From Candidatus Gottesmanbacteria bacterium (GTDB lineage: Bacteria; Patescibacteriota; Microgenomatia; UBA10105; UBA927), in NCBI GenBank assembly GCA_016182725.1, contig JACPFZ010000046.1, positions 1 through 34,090 on the forward strand: a stretch of 34,090 nucleotides of DNA, in the 5' to 3' direction. Shown here piece by piece: positions 7,199-14,307 of this stretch. Position 1 is the stretch's first letter; the number at the start of each line of letters is the position of its first letter. Below the pieces are notes generated by a model that was not told the origin of the DNA, made no database searches, and was given only the letters and a program-made list of their open reading frames with translations. The translations under genes were made by a program, and so were the position numbers.

Positions 7199-7612
7199 AT
7201 GGCAGTAAAAAAGATTACAAAGAAAGCCCCGAAAGCAGAAAAATCTACTATTATTACGGTTGCGAAAGCAGGAAAAGCCCCTCGTCCCGCTTCTGCGGGA
7301 TCGGGACAAGCATCCAAGGCCAAGAAAGCGGAACAGTCAACGGTGCAATCTCCCAGTGAAGACAAGCAGGTGATTATCGCGCAGTTTCAAGTCAAAGAAG
7401 GCGACACCGGCAGTCCCGAAGTGCAGATTGCGCTTCTCACGAGTAGAATCGAGAAGCTTATCGGGCATCTCAAAAGTAATCCTGCGGATAATCATTCCCG
7501 CCGGGGACTCTTGGGGATTGTCAGTAAGCGCCGAAGACTATTGAATTATTTGGGAAAAAAGAATAGCAAACGGTATAAGGAAGTTTCGAAAAGATTAGGC
7601 CTTACGAAGTAG
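7199..7612 (+). CDS. rpsO: Ribosomal protein uS15 with N-terminal extension
   Basis: S15 is a primary binding protein of the 30S central domain that also contacts 23S rRNA. The canonical part is about residues 50-137: QFQVKEGDTGSPEVQIALLTSRI, the rRNA-contacting HSRRGLLGIVSKRRRLLNYL, and the final KRLGLTK. The usual protein is about 89 residues; this one is 137. The extra 48 residues are Lys/Ala-rich and include PRPASAGSG, encoded by a GC-rich palindromic repeat at 7285-7307. ATG 7199 fits the promoter at 7119-7147. A shorter start is hard to find because the region holds no in-frame Met and no ribosome binding site. It precedes pnp, as in many bacteria. Confidence 0.95.
   Translation: MAVKKITKKAPKAEKSTIITVAKAGKAPRPASAGSGQASKAKKAEQSTVQSPSEDKQVIIAQFQVKEGDTGSPEVQIALLTSRIEKLIGHLKSNPADNHSRRGLLGIVSKRRRLLNYLGKKNSKRYKEVSKRLGLTK
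7285..7307 (+). repeat. Palindromic repeat inside the rpsO coding region
   Basis: TCCCGC (7285-7290), loop TTCT, GCGGGA (7295-7300), followed by TCGGGAC (7301-7307). GTCCCG (7284-7289) can pair alternatively with CGGGAC (7302-7307). It is read in frame within the non-conserved N-terminal extension. From memory, similar CCCGCxxxxGCGGG-type palindromes occur as dispersed repeats in Patescibacteria genomes; this needs a search. Confidence 0.65.
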
Positions 7613-7616
7613 TATA

Positions 7617-7713
7617 CCCATCTTACTCCGGTTTGCACCCTAAAAAATTCCAATTTTTCAGGGGAAAAAACGGATTATGGTGAAAAGTTAACAACTTTTT
7701 ACCATAAGATGGG
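7617..7713 (+). promoter_or_regulatory. Folded rpsO-pnp intergenic region
   Basis: There are three nested pairings. An outer stem pairs CCCATCTTA (7617-7625) with TAAGATGGG (7705-7713). An inner hairpin pairs CCCT/AGGG plus AAAAATT/AATTTTT (7638-7663). A long hairpin pairs TTATGGT-G-AAAAGTT (7675-7689) with AACTTTT-T-ACCATAA (7693-7707) around AAC: 15 pairs including one G-U. The outer stem and long hairpin share bases 7705-7707, so they partly compete. In E. coli a long hairpin at this locus is an RNase III site used for PNPase autoregulation; a like role is inferred. Confidence 0.65.
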
Positions 7714-7744
7714 TGGATACTGAAACAAACCTAAGTTTTTTTAG

Positions 7745-7750
7745 TATAAT
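7745..7750 (+). promoter_or_regulatory. -10 element of pnp, 5 bases before the ATG
   Basis: TATAAT is followed by TCCTC and ATG 7756. The -35 is weak (CTGAAA at 7720-7725, 19-base spacer). Transcription starting 6-8 bases after the -10 would begin at or beside the start codon, predicting a leaderless mRNA. No Shine-Dalgarno sequence is present. Confidence 0.6.
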
Positions 7751-7755
7751 TCCTC

Positions 7756-9939
7756 ATGAATAGTATCAAAAAGTCCACGGAAGTGAGCGGACGGACACTG
7801 ACCCTTGAAGTTGGTCGGTTTGCCCAGCAGGCTTCTGCTGCGGTACTCGCCCGGTACGGAGACACGATGGTTTTATCTACCGTGACGGTATCGAGCAAAG
7901 AAACGACATTGGATTATTTCCCATTAAGTGTTGAGTATGTAGAGCGGCTTTATGCAGGTGGCCGCATCAAAGGTTCTCGCTGGGTGAAACGGGAAGGCCG
8001 TCCTTCCGACGATGCGGTCCTTGCTGGTCGCGTCATTGATCGGTCCATTCGGCCACTTTTTCCCAAAACATTTAAACGCGATGTGCAGGTAGTGGTGACG
8101 GTGTTGTCTGTTGATGGAGAAAATGATCCGGATATTTTGGGACTCGTTGCAACCAGCGCAGCCATCGCAATTTCTCCTATTCCCTGGAACGGACCGGTAT
8201 CGGCCGTCCGCATGGGGTATGTGAAAACAGATGGAAAAGAGGCGAGTTTATTGGTCAATCCTACGGTGGCAGAACAGGACCTCAGTGACTTTGATTTTAT
8301 TGTGGCAAGTAGCCGCGAAAAAACCGTGATGTTAGAAGGTGGATTTTGTGAAACCCCAGAGGCTATCGTCCATGATGCCGTCATCCGCGCAAAAGAAGAG
8401 AACACAAAAATTATTGACCTTATCCATGAGCTTGCCCAAGAAGTCGGCAAGCCGAAAATGCCGGTTGCAGAAGCGGGTAGTCTTGAAGAGTTGAAAACAA
8501 AAATTCTCGCGGGTTATGCAAAAGAAATGGAAGATGTATTCAGTAAGCATGCAGCGAAAGAGACGGGAAGCGAGGAGGTAGCAGTTTTGGCACAGGCCAT
8601 AGTCGTTGCCTATCAAAACCAGTGGAGCATCAAAGAGGTGGAGACGGCTCTGGACACCTTATTTAAAAAGAAAGTCCGCCAACAGGTGCTGGAGAAAGGA
8701 AGACGCGTGGATGGTCGCGCCCTCGATGAAATCCGACCTATTGAAATTGAAGTAGGCATTTTGCCTCGGACCCACGGAAGCGCCATGTTCAAGCGGGGGA
8801 CGACGCAGGCTTTGACGGTTGCAACACTCGGCACCCCTTCATTGGAGCAACTTATCGAAAGTCCGGCAGGCGAAGAGTCCAAGCGCTATATCCATCACTA
8901 CAGCATGCCTCCATACTCTGTGGGAGAAACAGGGAGAATGGGCGTCCCTTCGCGCCGCGAGATTGGTCACGGGGCCTTGGCAGAACGCGCGCTCCTGTCT
9001 GTTATTCCTTCAGAGGAAGAGTTTCCCTATACCATCCGATTGGTCAGTGAAATTATGTCCAGTAACGGCAGTACGTCCATGGCATCAACGTGCGGTTCAA
9101 CCTTGGCCTTAATGGATGCTGGCGTACCCATTAAAGGACCAGTTGGTGGTATTTCTATTGGTCTTATGACTAGTGAGAAAAAATATGTGCTTCTCACCGA
9201 TATTGTGGGGGTTGAAGATTTTGCCGGTGATATGGATTTTAAAGTTGCCGGAACGAAAAATGGCATCACGGCAATCCAACTGGATATTAAAATTGACGGG
9301 TTGACTGATGAGATTATCGAAGAAACGCTTGAGCAGGCAAAACGTGCCCGGTTATTTATTTTAGACAAAATGCAGAAAGTTATTGGCCAGCCACGGAAGA
9401 GTCTTTCTCAGTATGCACCCAAGGTGCAAGTGGTGAAAATTCCGATAGAAAAAATTGGCGAAGTCATTGGTCCCGGCGGACGCATGATTCGACAAATTAT
9501 CGCCTCTACCGGTACTGCAGTAGATGTAGAAGACGATGGATCTGTGATGATTTCCGGCACCGACGCTGCGTCAGTAGCCAAAGCAGTAGAATGGGTGCAA
9601 GGACTTACGAAAGAAATACATGTAGATGAAGAATATGAAGGGGAAGTCAAACGCATTTTACCCTTTGGCGCGTTTGTGGAGATTTTACCCGGGAAAGAAG
9701 GCATGGTACACGTGTCTCAAATGTCTCCGGGCTACGTGAGTAATCCTAGTGATGTGGTGCAAATTGGGCAAAAAGTCAAAGTACGCGTCATGGAAATTGA
9801 TGACCAACACAGGGTAAATCTTTCCATGCTGTTTGGGCAAGACGCCAAGAAAGCGCCTGAGCGACGGGAGCGCACGGAACGTCCCTCCTTCGGAAGACCT
9901 CAGGACAAGCGCTTTGGCCGCCCGAGACGAAGATATTAA
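7756..9939 (+). CDS. pnp: Polyribonucleotide nucleotidyltransferase (PNPase)
   Basis: PNPase is the trimeric phosphorolytic 3'-5' exoribonuclease of RNA decay. The 727 residues have the full architecture: first RNase PH domain, alpha-helical linker, catalytic second RNase PH domain, KH, S1. The second PH domain shows FKRGTTQALTVATLGT and GDMDFKVAGTKNGITAIQLDIKIDG, which holds the catalytic Asp residues. KH carries the GPGG loop at about 571. S1 spans about 628-697 (YEGEVKRILPFGAFVEILPG). The tail is Arg-rich (RRERTERPSFGRPQDKRFGRPRRRY), suited to RNA contact. It follows rpsO in the classic order but seems to have its own promoter directly before the ATG. Nearby RNase J may be its partner in RNA turnover. 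Confidence 0.98.
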   Translation: MNSIKKSTEVSGRTLTLEVGRFAQQASAAVLARYGDTMVLSTVTVSSKETTLDYFPLSVEYVERLYAGGRIKGSRWVKREGRPSDDAVLAGRVIDRSIRPLFPKTFKRDVQVVVTVLSVDGENDPDILGLVATSAAIAISPIPWNGPVSAVRMGYVKTDGKEASLLVNPTVAEQDLSDFDFIVASSREKTVMLEGGFCETPEAIVHDAVIRAKEENTKIIDLIHELAQEVGKPKMPVAEAGSLEELKTKILAGYAKEMEDVFSKHAAKETGSEEVAVLAQAIVVAYQNQWSIKEVETALDTLFKKKVRQQVLEKGRRVDGRALDEIRPIEIEVGILPRTHGSAMFKRGTTQALTVATLGTPSLEQLIESPAGEESKRYIHHYSMPPYSVGETGRMGVPSRREIGHGALAERALLSVIPSEEEFPYTIRLVSEIMSSNGSTSMASTCGSTLALMDAGVPIKGPVGGISIGLMTSEKKYVLLTDIVGVEDFAGDMDFKVAGTKNGITAIQLDIKIDGLTDEIIEETLEQAKRARLFILDKMQKVIGQPRKSLSQYAPKVQVVKIPIEKIGEVIGPGGRMIRQIIASTGTAVDVEDDGSVMISGTDAASVAKAVEWVQGLTKEIHVDEEYEGEVKRILPFGAFVEILPGKEGMVHVSQMSPGYVSNPSDVVQIGQKVKVRVMEIDDQHRVNLSMLFGQDAKKAPERRERTERPSFGRPQDKRFGRPRRRY

Positions 9940-9980
9940 TAATTGTCCTCGTTAGTCTTCTTGCAGTATCATAGAAGTAT

Positions 9981-10116
9981 CCGGGTAGTAGAATTTCGAC
10001 ATGCTTTACATTTTGCCGTAAAATATATTACCTGAAGCAATGTATGTACTATTTAAAAAGAAAGGATACTGAGATTCCGCCAGCATAACGGCAAAGGTCG
10101 AAATTTCACTACCCGG
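9981..10116. repeat. 136-bp inverted-repeat element (MITE-like) abutting the lon-like start
   Basis: The outer arms, 9981-10000 and 10097-10116, match at 18 of 20 positions as inverted repeats, starting CCGGGTAGT and ending ACTACCCGG. A second inverted pair lies inside: TTTGCCGT (10012-10019) with ACGGCAAA (10088-10095). The element is flanked on both sides by TAT (9978-9980, 10117-10119), like a 3-bp target duplication. The right TAT supplies the AT of the downstream ATG. The centre is AT-rich and codes for nothing recognisable. It could instead be a regulatory stem-loop. Confidence 0.65.
9996..10024 (+). promoter_or_regulatory. Candidate promoter in the left arm of the inverted repeat
   Basis: TCGACA (9996-10001), 17 bases, TAAAAT (10019-10024). 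Transcription would start near 10031, giving a leader of about 87 bases that keeps only the right arm. If active, the element supplies the promoter of the lon-like/rnj operon. Confidence 0.5.
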
Positions 10117-10117
10117 T

Positions 10118-11245
10118 ATGTCAAAGCTCACTGATGAAGTGGCAAATCTCACAAAACTCGTTGTTGAGGCAAAACTTCCCCGCGATTTAGAAACCCGTGT
10201 TGCCGGGAATCTTGAAGAAATTGTTCGTTTGGAAAGCGACATCACCGCGCGCGTCCATATAGAACAAATGCTTCGGTATATTGACTGGGTGGTCCACCTC
10301 CCTTGGAACGAGCGCACGAAAGATACATTAGACTTAGCAAATGCGCGAAAAATTCTTGATGCCCACCACTATGGTTTGGCGCCGGTCAAGGAGCGAATTT
10401 TGGAATATTTGGCAGTTCTTAAGCTCAATATTGAACGCTGGCAACAGGAATCTGAGATCCGATTCCCGGAATCGGGGAGCATTGATTCAGGGAATCGTCA
10501 AGGTGAAGCAAAACTTTCTCACGCAATACTGGCCCGCCGTGCGCCCATTCTTTGTCTCGTTGGTTTAGTCGGTACCGGAAAAACCACGCTTGCCAAATCT
10601 ATTGCTGATGCCATGGGTCGCAGGTTTGTGCGGATTCCCTTTGGTGGCATGAGCGACGCATTGGATCTTCGCGGACAGTCGCGGGTGCGGCCTGACGCAG
10701 AAATCGGCCTTATTTTGAAAGGTTTGCGATTTGCCGGAAGTAAAAATCCGGTCATGCTTTTAGATGAAATTGACCGCGTCGCAGATAGCACCCGTGGCGA
10801 TATCATGGGAGTTCTCGTGGAGCTTTTGGATCCGGAGCAAAATGTTTCGTTTAGAGATCATTACCTCGACTATCCGTTTGATCTTTCTGATGTGTTATTC
10901 ATTGCAACTGCCAACAATACGACCAATATCGCAACCGCAGTGCTCGATCGTTTAGAGCCTATTCAAATGCCCTCCTATTCCGACGAAGAAAAAATTACCA
11001 TTGCAAAAGATTACGTCTTGCCGCTTCTCATGAAAGAATCGGGATTAACCCAAGAAAATTTAACCATAGACGAGGCTATTTGGCCAAAATTGGTGCGGCC
11101 GTTAGGGTACGATGCAGGCATCAGGAGTCTTGAGCGCACGATGAATAGCTTGTGCCGCAAAGTTGCGCGCATGATGGTAGAAGGCCGCGGCAAAAGTTTC
11201 CATATCACACCGGACAACATTAAAGAATTTATCGAAACATACTAA
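10118..11245 (+). CDS. Lon-type AAA+ ATPase lacking substrate and protease domains
   Basis: The 375 residues align with the middle of Lon. The helical segment before the ATPase (YIDWVVHLPWNERTKDTLDLANARKILDAHHYGLAPVKERILEYLAV) is present. Walker A is GLVGTGKTT (about 148), Walker B is VMLLDEIDRV (about 212), sensor 1 is ATANN, the Arg finger is LDRLEPI (about 275), and the small AAA+ domain ends with ITPDNIKEFIETY. The N-terminal LAN domain and the C-terminal S16 domain with the Ser-Lys dyad are absent. The stop is clean and RNase J starts on the next base, so this is not a truncation at a contig edge. An insert of about 35 residues before Walker A is encoded by palindromic DNA (10459-10496). 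It may act as an unfoldase or chaperone. Confidence 0.85.
   Translation: MSKLTDEVANLTKLVVEAKLPRDLETRVAGNLEEIVRLESDITARVHIEQMLRYIDWVVHLPWNERTKDTLDLANARKILDAHHYGLAPVKERILEYLAVLKLNIERWQQESEIRFPESGSIDSGNRQGEAKLSHAILARRAPILCLVGLVGTGKTTLAKSIADAMGRRFVRIPFGGMSDALDLRGQSRVRPDAEIGLILKGLRFAGSKNPVMLLDEIDRVADSTRGDIMGVLVELLDPEQNVSFRDHYLDYPFDLSDVLFIATANNTTNIATAVLDRLEPIQMPSYSDEEKITIAKDYVLPLLMKESGLTQENLTIDEAIWPKLVRPLGYDAGIRSLERTMNSLCRKVARMMVEGRGKSFHITPDNIKEFIETY
10459..10496 (+). repeat. Paired palindromes inside the lon-like gene
   Basis: CCGATTCC-C-GGAATCGG (10459-10475) is a perfect palindrome around one base. GATTC-AGG-GAATC (10484-10496) repeats the same half-sites just downstream. They encode the poorly conserved insert between the helical domain and Walker A, where standard Lon has a short joint. 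This resembles palindromic insertion in frame. Confidence 0.6.
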
Positions 11246-12973
11246 ATGAAATTTTTTCGAAGACACCAACACACCATTTACCAGGGATCTGCCCACGTGG
11301 GGAAAGACGCTCTTCGACTTGTTCCTCTCGGCGGCATCGGCAACGTGACTAAAAACATGTACGTGTATGAATATCGCGTGGACGGGAAACTGCGCGATAT
11401 TTTGCTTGTGGATTGCGGAGTGGGGTTTCCGGATGCCGAGATGTACGGCGTGGACTTGGTGATTCCTGATGTCCGGTATCTATCTGATAAACGGGATAAA
11501 ATCCGGGGTCTGGTGTTTACCCATGGACACGATGACCATATCGGCGGGATTCCCCATATTTACCCAAAACTCGGCCGCGTGCCGATGTGGGGCACAAAGT
11601 TGACTGCGGCATTTGCCAATATTAAACTCAAGGAACAAGCGATCCGGACCCAGGTTCAACCAGTTGACTTCGGGCAAGAGTTGCACATCGGGCCCTTTAC
11701 GGTGAGTTTCGTTCGTGTGACCCATTCTATTCCAGATGCTTCCAATCTCATTATCCAAACCCCCATCGGTATTTTTTACCACGGCAGCGACTTTAAGTTT
11801 GATTTTCAGCCGCTTGATGGAAAACGTTCCGAAATTGAAAAAATCAATGCCGTGGGACGTCGTGGCGTGTTGTGTTTGCTTACGGATTCATTGGGAAGCG
11901 AGCGGCGCGGGTTTACCCCGTCGGAACAAGTAATTGGTGAGACTTTGGAGAAAGAACTCTCTATGTGTTCAGGAAAATTTTTGTTTACGACGCAATCCTC
12001 AAACATTTCGCGGATTCAACTTGCGATTGAAATTGCCCTCAAGCACGGCCGGAAGATTGCGTTTTTAGGAAGAAGTATTGATCAAAATACAGAAGCCTCT
12101 CTCAAAATTGGTTACATGCGGTTTCCGAGGGAGGCGGTGGTTCGCGATCGAGATCTCAAACGTCTTCCTCCGATGAAACAATTCCTTGTGGTGGCGGGAG
12201 CACAAGGACAGCCGGGGTCAGCGCTTTCCCGGATAGCCAATGATGATCACCGGTTTGTCCACATTGAAGAAGGCGATAGCGTGGTTTTTTCTGCAGATCC
12301 TATTCCGGGCAATGAAAATAGTGTGAGTGCGCTTATTGATGAGCTTTATCGCAAGGGTGCGCGCGTTGCCTATTCCAATATCATGGAGGATTTGCATGTA
12401 TCCGGCCACGGCAGCCAGGGGGATCTTATGCTCATGCTCTCTAGCGTTGGCCCGCGATATATTTTCCCGATCGGTGGTACGTATCGGCACATGATGCAGT
12501 ACCGCAGGCTGGCGCAGGATTTGGGGTATGATAAACGCGACGTGCTGATTCCCGAAGAAGGAGAAATTTTGGAATTCCGTCCGGGAATGCCGCCGAAAGT
12601 TGTACAAACCTTGGAGCTTGAGAATGTCATGATTGACGGGTTAGGGATTGGCGATGTGGGAGAAATCGTCCTTCGTGATCGGCAAACCATTGCCACTGAA
12701 GGCATCGTGATTGTCATTGTTCCCATGGAAAAATCAACGGGAAGAGTGACGGCCGAGCCGGATATTGTGTCCCGCGGCTTTGTCTATATGCGTCAGTCCG
12801 AGGAGCTTATTGGTAAAGCAAAGCGACTCGTCATGGAGTCATTAAAACTCAGAAAAGGCCGCATCATTGATTGGCAATTTGTGCGCAAACAAATTAGCGG
12901 CAATCTTGACGAATTTTTAGCTCGTGAAACCGGCCGCCACCCCCTGATCGTGCCGGTGATCGTGGAAGTGTAA
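11246..12973 (+). CDS. rnj: Ribonuclease J
   Basis: RNase J is a metallo-beta-lactamase/beta-CASP nuclease with 5'-3' exo- and endonuclease activity, central to mRNA decay and rRNA maturation where RNase E is missing. The 575 residues show LVPLGGIGNVTKNMYVYEY at the N-terminus and the zinc motif THGHDDH (His93, His95, Asp97, His98). They also show the HGSDFKFD segment, the beta-CASP NIMEDLHVSGHGSQGDLMLML, and a C-terminal dimerisation part (VSRGFVYMRQSEELIGKAKRLV). Length matches the family. Its ATG directly follows the stop of the lon-like gene with no spacer and no ribosome binding site, suggesting translational coupling in a two-gene operon. Confidence 0.96.
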   Translation: MKFFRRHQHTIYQGSAHVGKDALRLVPLGGIGNVTKNMYVYEYRVDGKLRDILLVDCGVGFPDAEMYGVDLVIPDVRYLSDKRDKIRGLVFTHGHDDHIGGIPHIYPKLGRVPMWGTKLTAAFANIKLKEQAIRTQVQPVDFGQELHIGPFTVSFVRVTHSIPDASNLIIQTPIGIFYHGSDFKFDFQPLDGKRSEIEKINAVGRRGVLCLLTDSLGSERRGFTPSEQVIGETLEKELSMCSGKFLFTTQSSNISRIQLAIEIALKHGRKIAFLGRSIDQNTEASLKIGYMRFPREAVVRDRDLKRLPPMKQFLVVAGAQGQPGSALSRIANDDHRFVHIEEGDSVVFSADPIPGNENSVSALIDELYRKGARVAYSNIMEDLHVSGHGSQGDLMLMLSSVGPRYIFPIGGTYRHMMQYRRLAQDLGYDKRDVLIPEEGEILEFRPGMPPKVVQTLELENVMIDGLGIGDVGEIVLRDRQTIATEGIVIVIVPMEKSTGRVTAEPDIVSRGFVYMRQSEELIGKAKRLVMESLKLRKGRIIDWQFVRKQISGNLDEFLARETGRHPLIVPVIVEV

Positions 12974-12990
12974 AATGTCTGTCTCTAAGC

Positions 12991-12996
12991 TATAAT
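12991..12996 (+). promoter_or_regulatory. -10 element before the GNAT relic
   Basis: TATAAT, six bases, then ATG 13003. The -35 region (around 12968) is not convincing. This is one of the short -10-to-ATG spacings seen through the window. Confidence 0.5.
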
Positions 12997-13002
12997 CCGC
13001 TC

Positions 13003-13427
13003 ATGATCGTAAAAATTTCTAAACGAGCAAATAAAAAACTCCAAGAGTTTAATAAACGTGAATGGCTTAAGGCAGATAAAGAGCATTATAGGCAAGTCCT
13101 CGATTGGAAGAAAATTCCATACACACTGGTAGCATATGAAAGAAAAGAAATTGTAGGAACTGTCGGGTTTTATATAGAAGTGGGAGTATCTTATGTGTTG
13201 GGACACTCATTGTTGCAAAAGAAAAACGGGGTCAGGGAATCGGAAAAAAACTCATGGAAGAGGTAGAAAGAATTGCAAAAAGGCACAACGCTCATAAGCT
13301 TTATCTCCAAACTGGTAAAGATTGGGAATCGGTTCCATTTTATGAATCATTGGGATATAAAATCACTGGAGAATTGCTTAATCATTATTTTCATCAAACG
13401 TTTGTAGAACTCACTAAGTTTTTTTAG
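13003..13427 (+). pseudogene. GNAT-type N-acetyltransferase, frameshifted
   Basis: The first frame (ATG 13003) reads MIVKISKRANKKLQEF through GTVGFYIEVGVSY, then goes off into unrelated residues and stops at 13264-13266. From about 13197 another frame continues the fold: GTLIVAKEKRGQGIGKKLMEEVERIAKRHNAHKLYLQTGKDW, then SVPFYESLGYKITGELLNHYF, ending TAG 13425-13427. RGQGIGKKLM is the acetyl-CoA pyrophosphate loop of GNAT enzymes. A single base missing near 13195-13197 joins the frames into about 140 residues. It could be a decayed gene, a strain polymorphism or an assembly error; programmed frameshifting has no clear slippery site here. The substrate cannot be told. Confidence 0.75.
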
Positions 13428-13516
13428 TTATTTTTCCGTTCTACCCGGACGCGGTCGATGTTCGATACATATTTTCTGCGCAGGCGCAGGTTTTATTCGG
13501 GTGATACCTTACAAGG
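13424..13516 (-). pseudogene. Relic of a typA 3' end
   Basis: Read on the minus strand this gives KVSPE-stop-NLRLRRKYVSNIDRVRVERKNN-stop. The intact TypA nearby ends EVTPLNLRLRKKYLTKIDRTRANRASD. The NLRLR(R/K)KY...IDR.R..R match, same strand and same C-terminal position mark it as a typA tail with one in-frame TAA at its start. It lies about 0.9 kb downstream of the present typA stop, beyond the transposase gene. Its terminal TAA (13424-13426) overlaps the TAG of the GNAT relic, as in other convergent pairs here, suggesting that this was once the real end of typA. Confidence 0.65.
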
Positions 13517-13526
13517 ATAGGAATTA

Positions 13527-13557
13527 GGGTGACCCCTTAAAGGCCACCCCTTTCGAA
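13527..13557. repeat. REP-like repeat copy A, after the transposase stop
   Basis: This 31-base sequence begins GGGTGACCCC and ends CCTTTCGAA, and is identical to copy B at 13757-13787. GGGTG pairs with CACCC, and a nested pair of arms AAAGG/CCTTT flanks the core CCACC. It sits immediately downstream of the stop codon of the minus-strand transposase gene. Confidence 0.85.
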
Positions 13558-13558
13558 T

Positions 13559-14278
13559 CTAATTATCATCGATAGTAATTTTTTGAAGCATTTCCATATC
13601 ATCTTCATGATCATCTTCATGTTCCACAAAAGATTGATAGGATAATTTGGGATTGGTTTTGGAGAAAAATTTCAAAATTTCCTCCGGATGCACCCACGCC
13701 GTTTTCCGCTGACCAACATATTCCGGATACGACGACGGTTGTATGGCAAATAGCTCGGGTGACCCCTTAAAGGCCACCCCTTTCGAAGCTAGATCTAGGG
13801 GATTCCTGTGAATATATCGTGTTAGGTGCAGTAATTGTTCATCAGTTTCTATTAATACCGCCTTGTAAACGCTTTGATATAACGGTCCAATACGTTTGTA
13901 TCTCCGATTAAAGTACATCGTGTACCGAGTTGCAAGCGAATTCATGAAAATATCTATGGCATTTGCAGTATTTTGGTGGATAAGCAAATGAAAATGATTT
14001 GGCATAAGACAATACGTTGTGAGAGTAATATTTCCATGGAAGTTATTCATCCGAAGCGCCTTTAAGGCATCTGCTTTTATTTCGGGTGCGGCTTCTGGAT
14101 TGCCAATGATTGTCAATAAGACCTCTTTGTCTTTAGGAAGTAAATATTCTTTAAGATAAGAAAGAAATACTCCATAATCCATTTCATTAAGAAATATATC
14201 GCGCTTTTCCACGCCGCGATTGTAGATGTGATAGAAGCTATCGGGAGCATAAGGTTTATATGAATTTTTTGCCGGCAT
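13559..14278 (-). CDS. REP-associated tyrosine transposase (Y1/HUH, RAYT)
   Basis: RAYTs are single-strand DNA transposases of the IS200/IS605 relationship that act on short palindromic REP sequences. The 239 residues show the N-terminal YHIYNRGVEKRDIF and the HUH motif MPNHFHLLIHQ. A helix holds the likely catalytic Tyr (SLATRYTMYFNRRYKRIGPLYQSVYKAV), followed by YIHRNPLDLA. The C-terminus is acidic (EHEDDHEDDMEM). The gene is surrounded by REP-like copies A and C and contains copy B, which encodes SKGVAFKGSPELF after the HRNP motif. A TATAAA (14289-14294) lies 10 bases before the ATG. All expected motifs are present, so it may still be active. Confidence 0.87.
   Translation of the reverse strand: MPAKNSYKPYAPDSFYHIYNRGVEKRDIFLNEMDYGVFLSYLKEYLLPKDKEVLLTIIGNPEAAPEIKADALKALRMNNFHGNITLTTYCLMPNHFHLLIHQNTANAIDIFMNSLATRYTMYFNRRYKRIGPLYQSVYKAVLIETDEQLLHLTRYIHRNPLDLASKGVAFKGSPELFAIQPSSYPEYVGQRKTAWVHPEEILKFFSKTNPKLSYQSFVEHEDDHEDDMEMLQKITIDDN
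13757..13787. repeat. REP-like repeat copy B, inside the transposase gene
   Basis: All 31 bases are identical to copy A, and the match extends to GCTA-like flanking bases shared with copy C. It is read in frame on the minus strand as part of the transposase C-terminal region. Confidence 0.85.
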
Positions 14279-14307
14279 AGAGCATTCATTTATAGAATAT
14301 CACAAGA

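Noticed and set aside
10006..10317. 103-codon minus-strand frame across the inverted repeat and lon-like start
   Set aside because: No domain features, and it is antisense to a clear gene.
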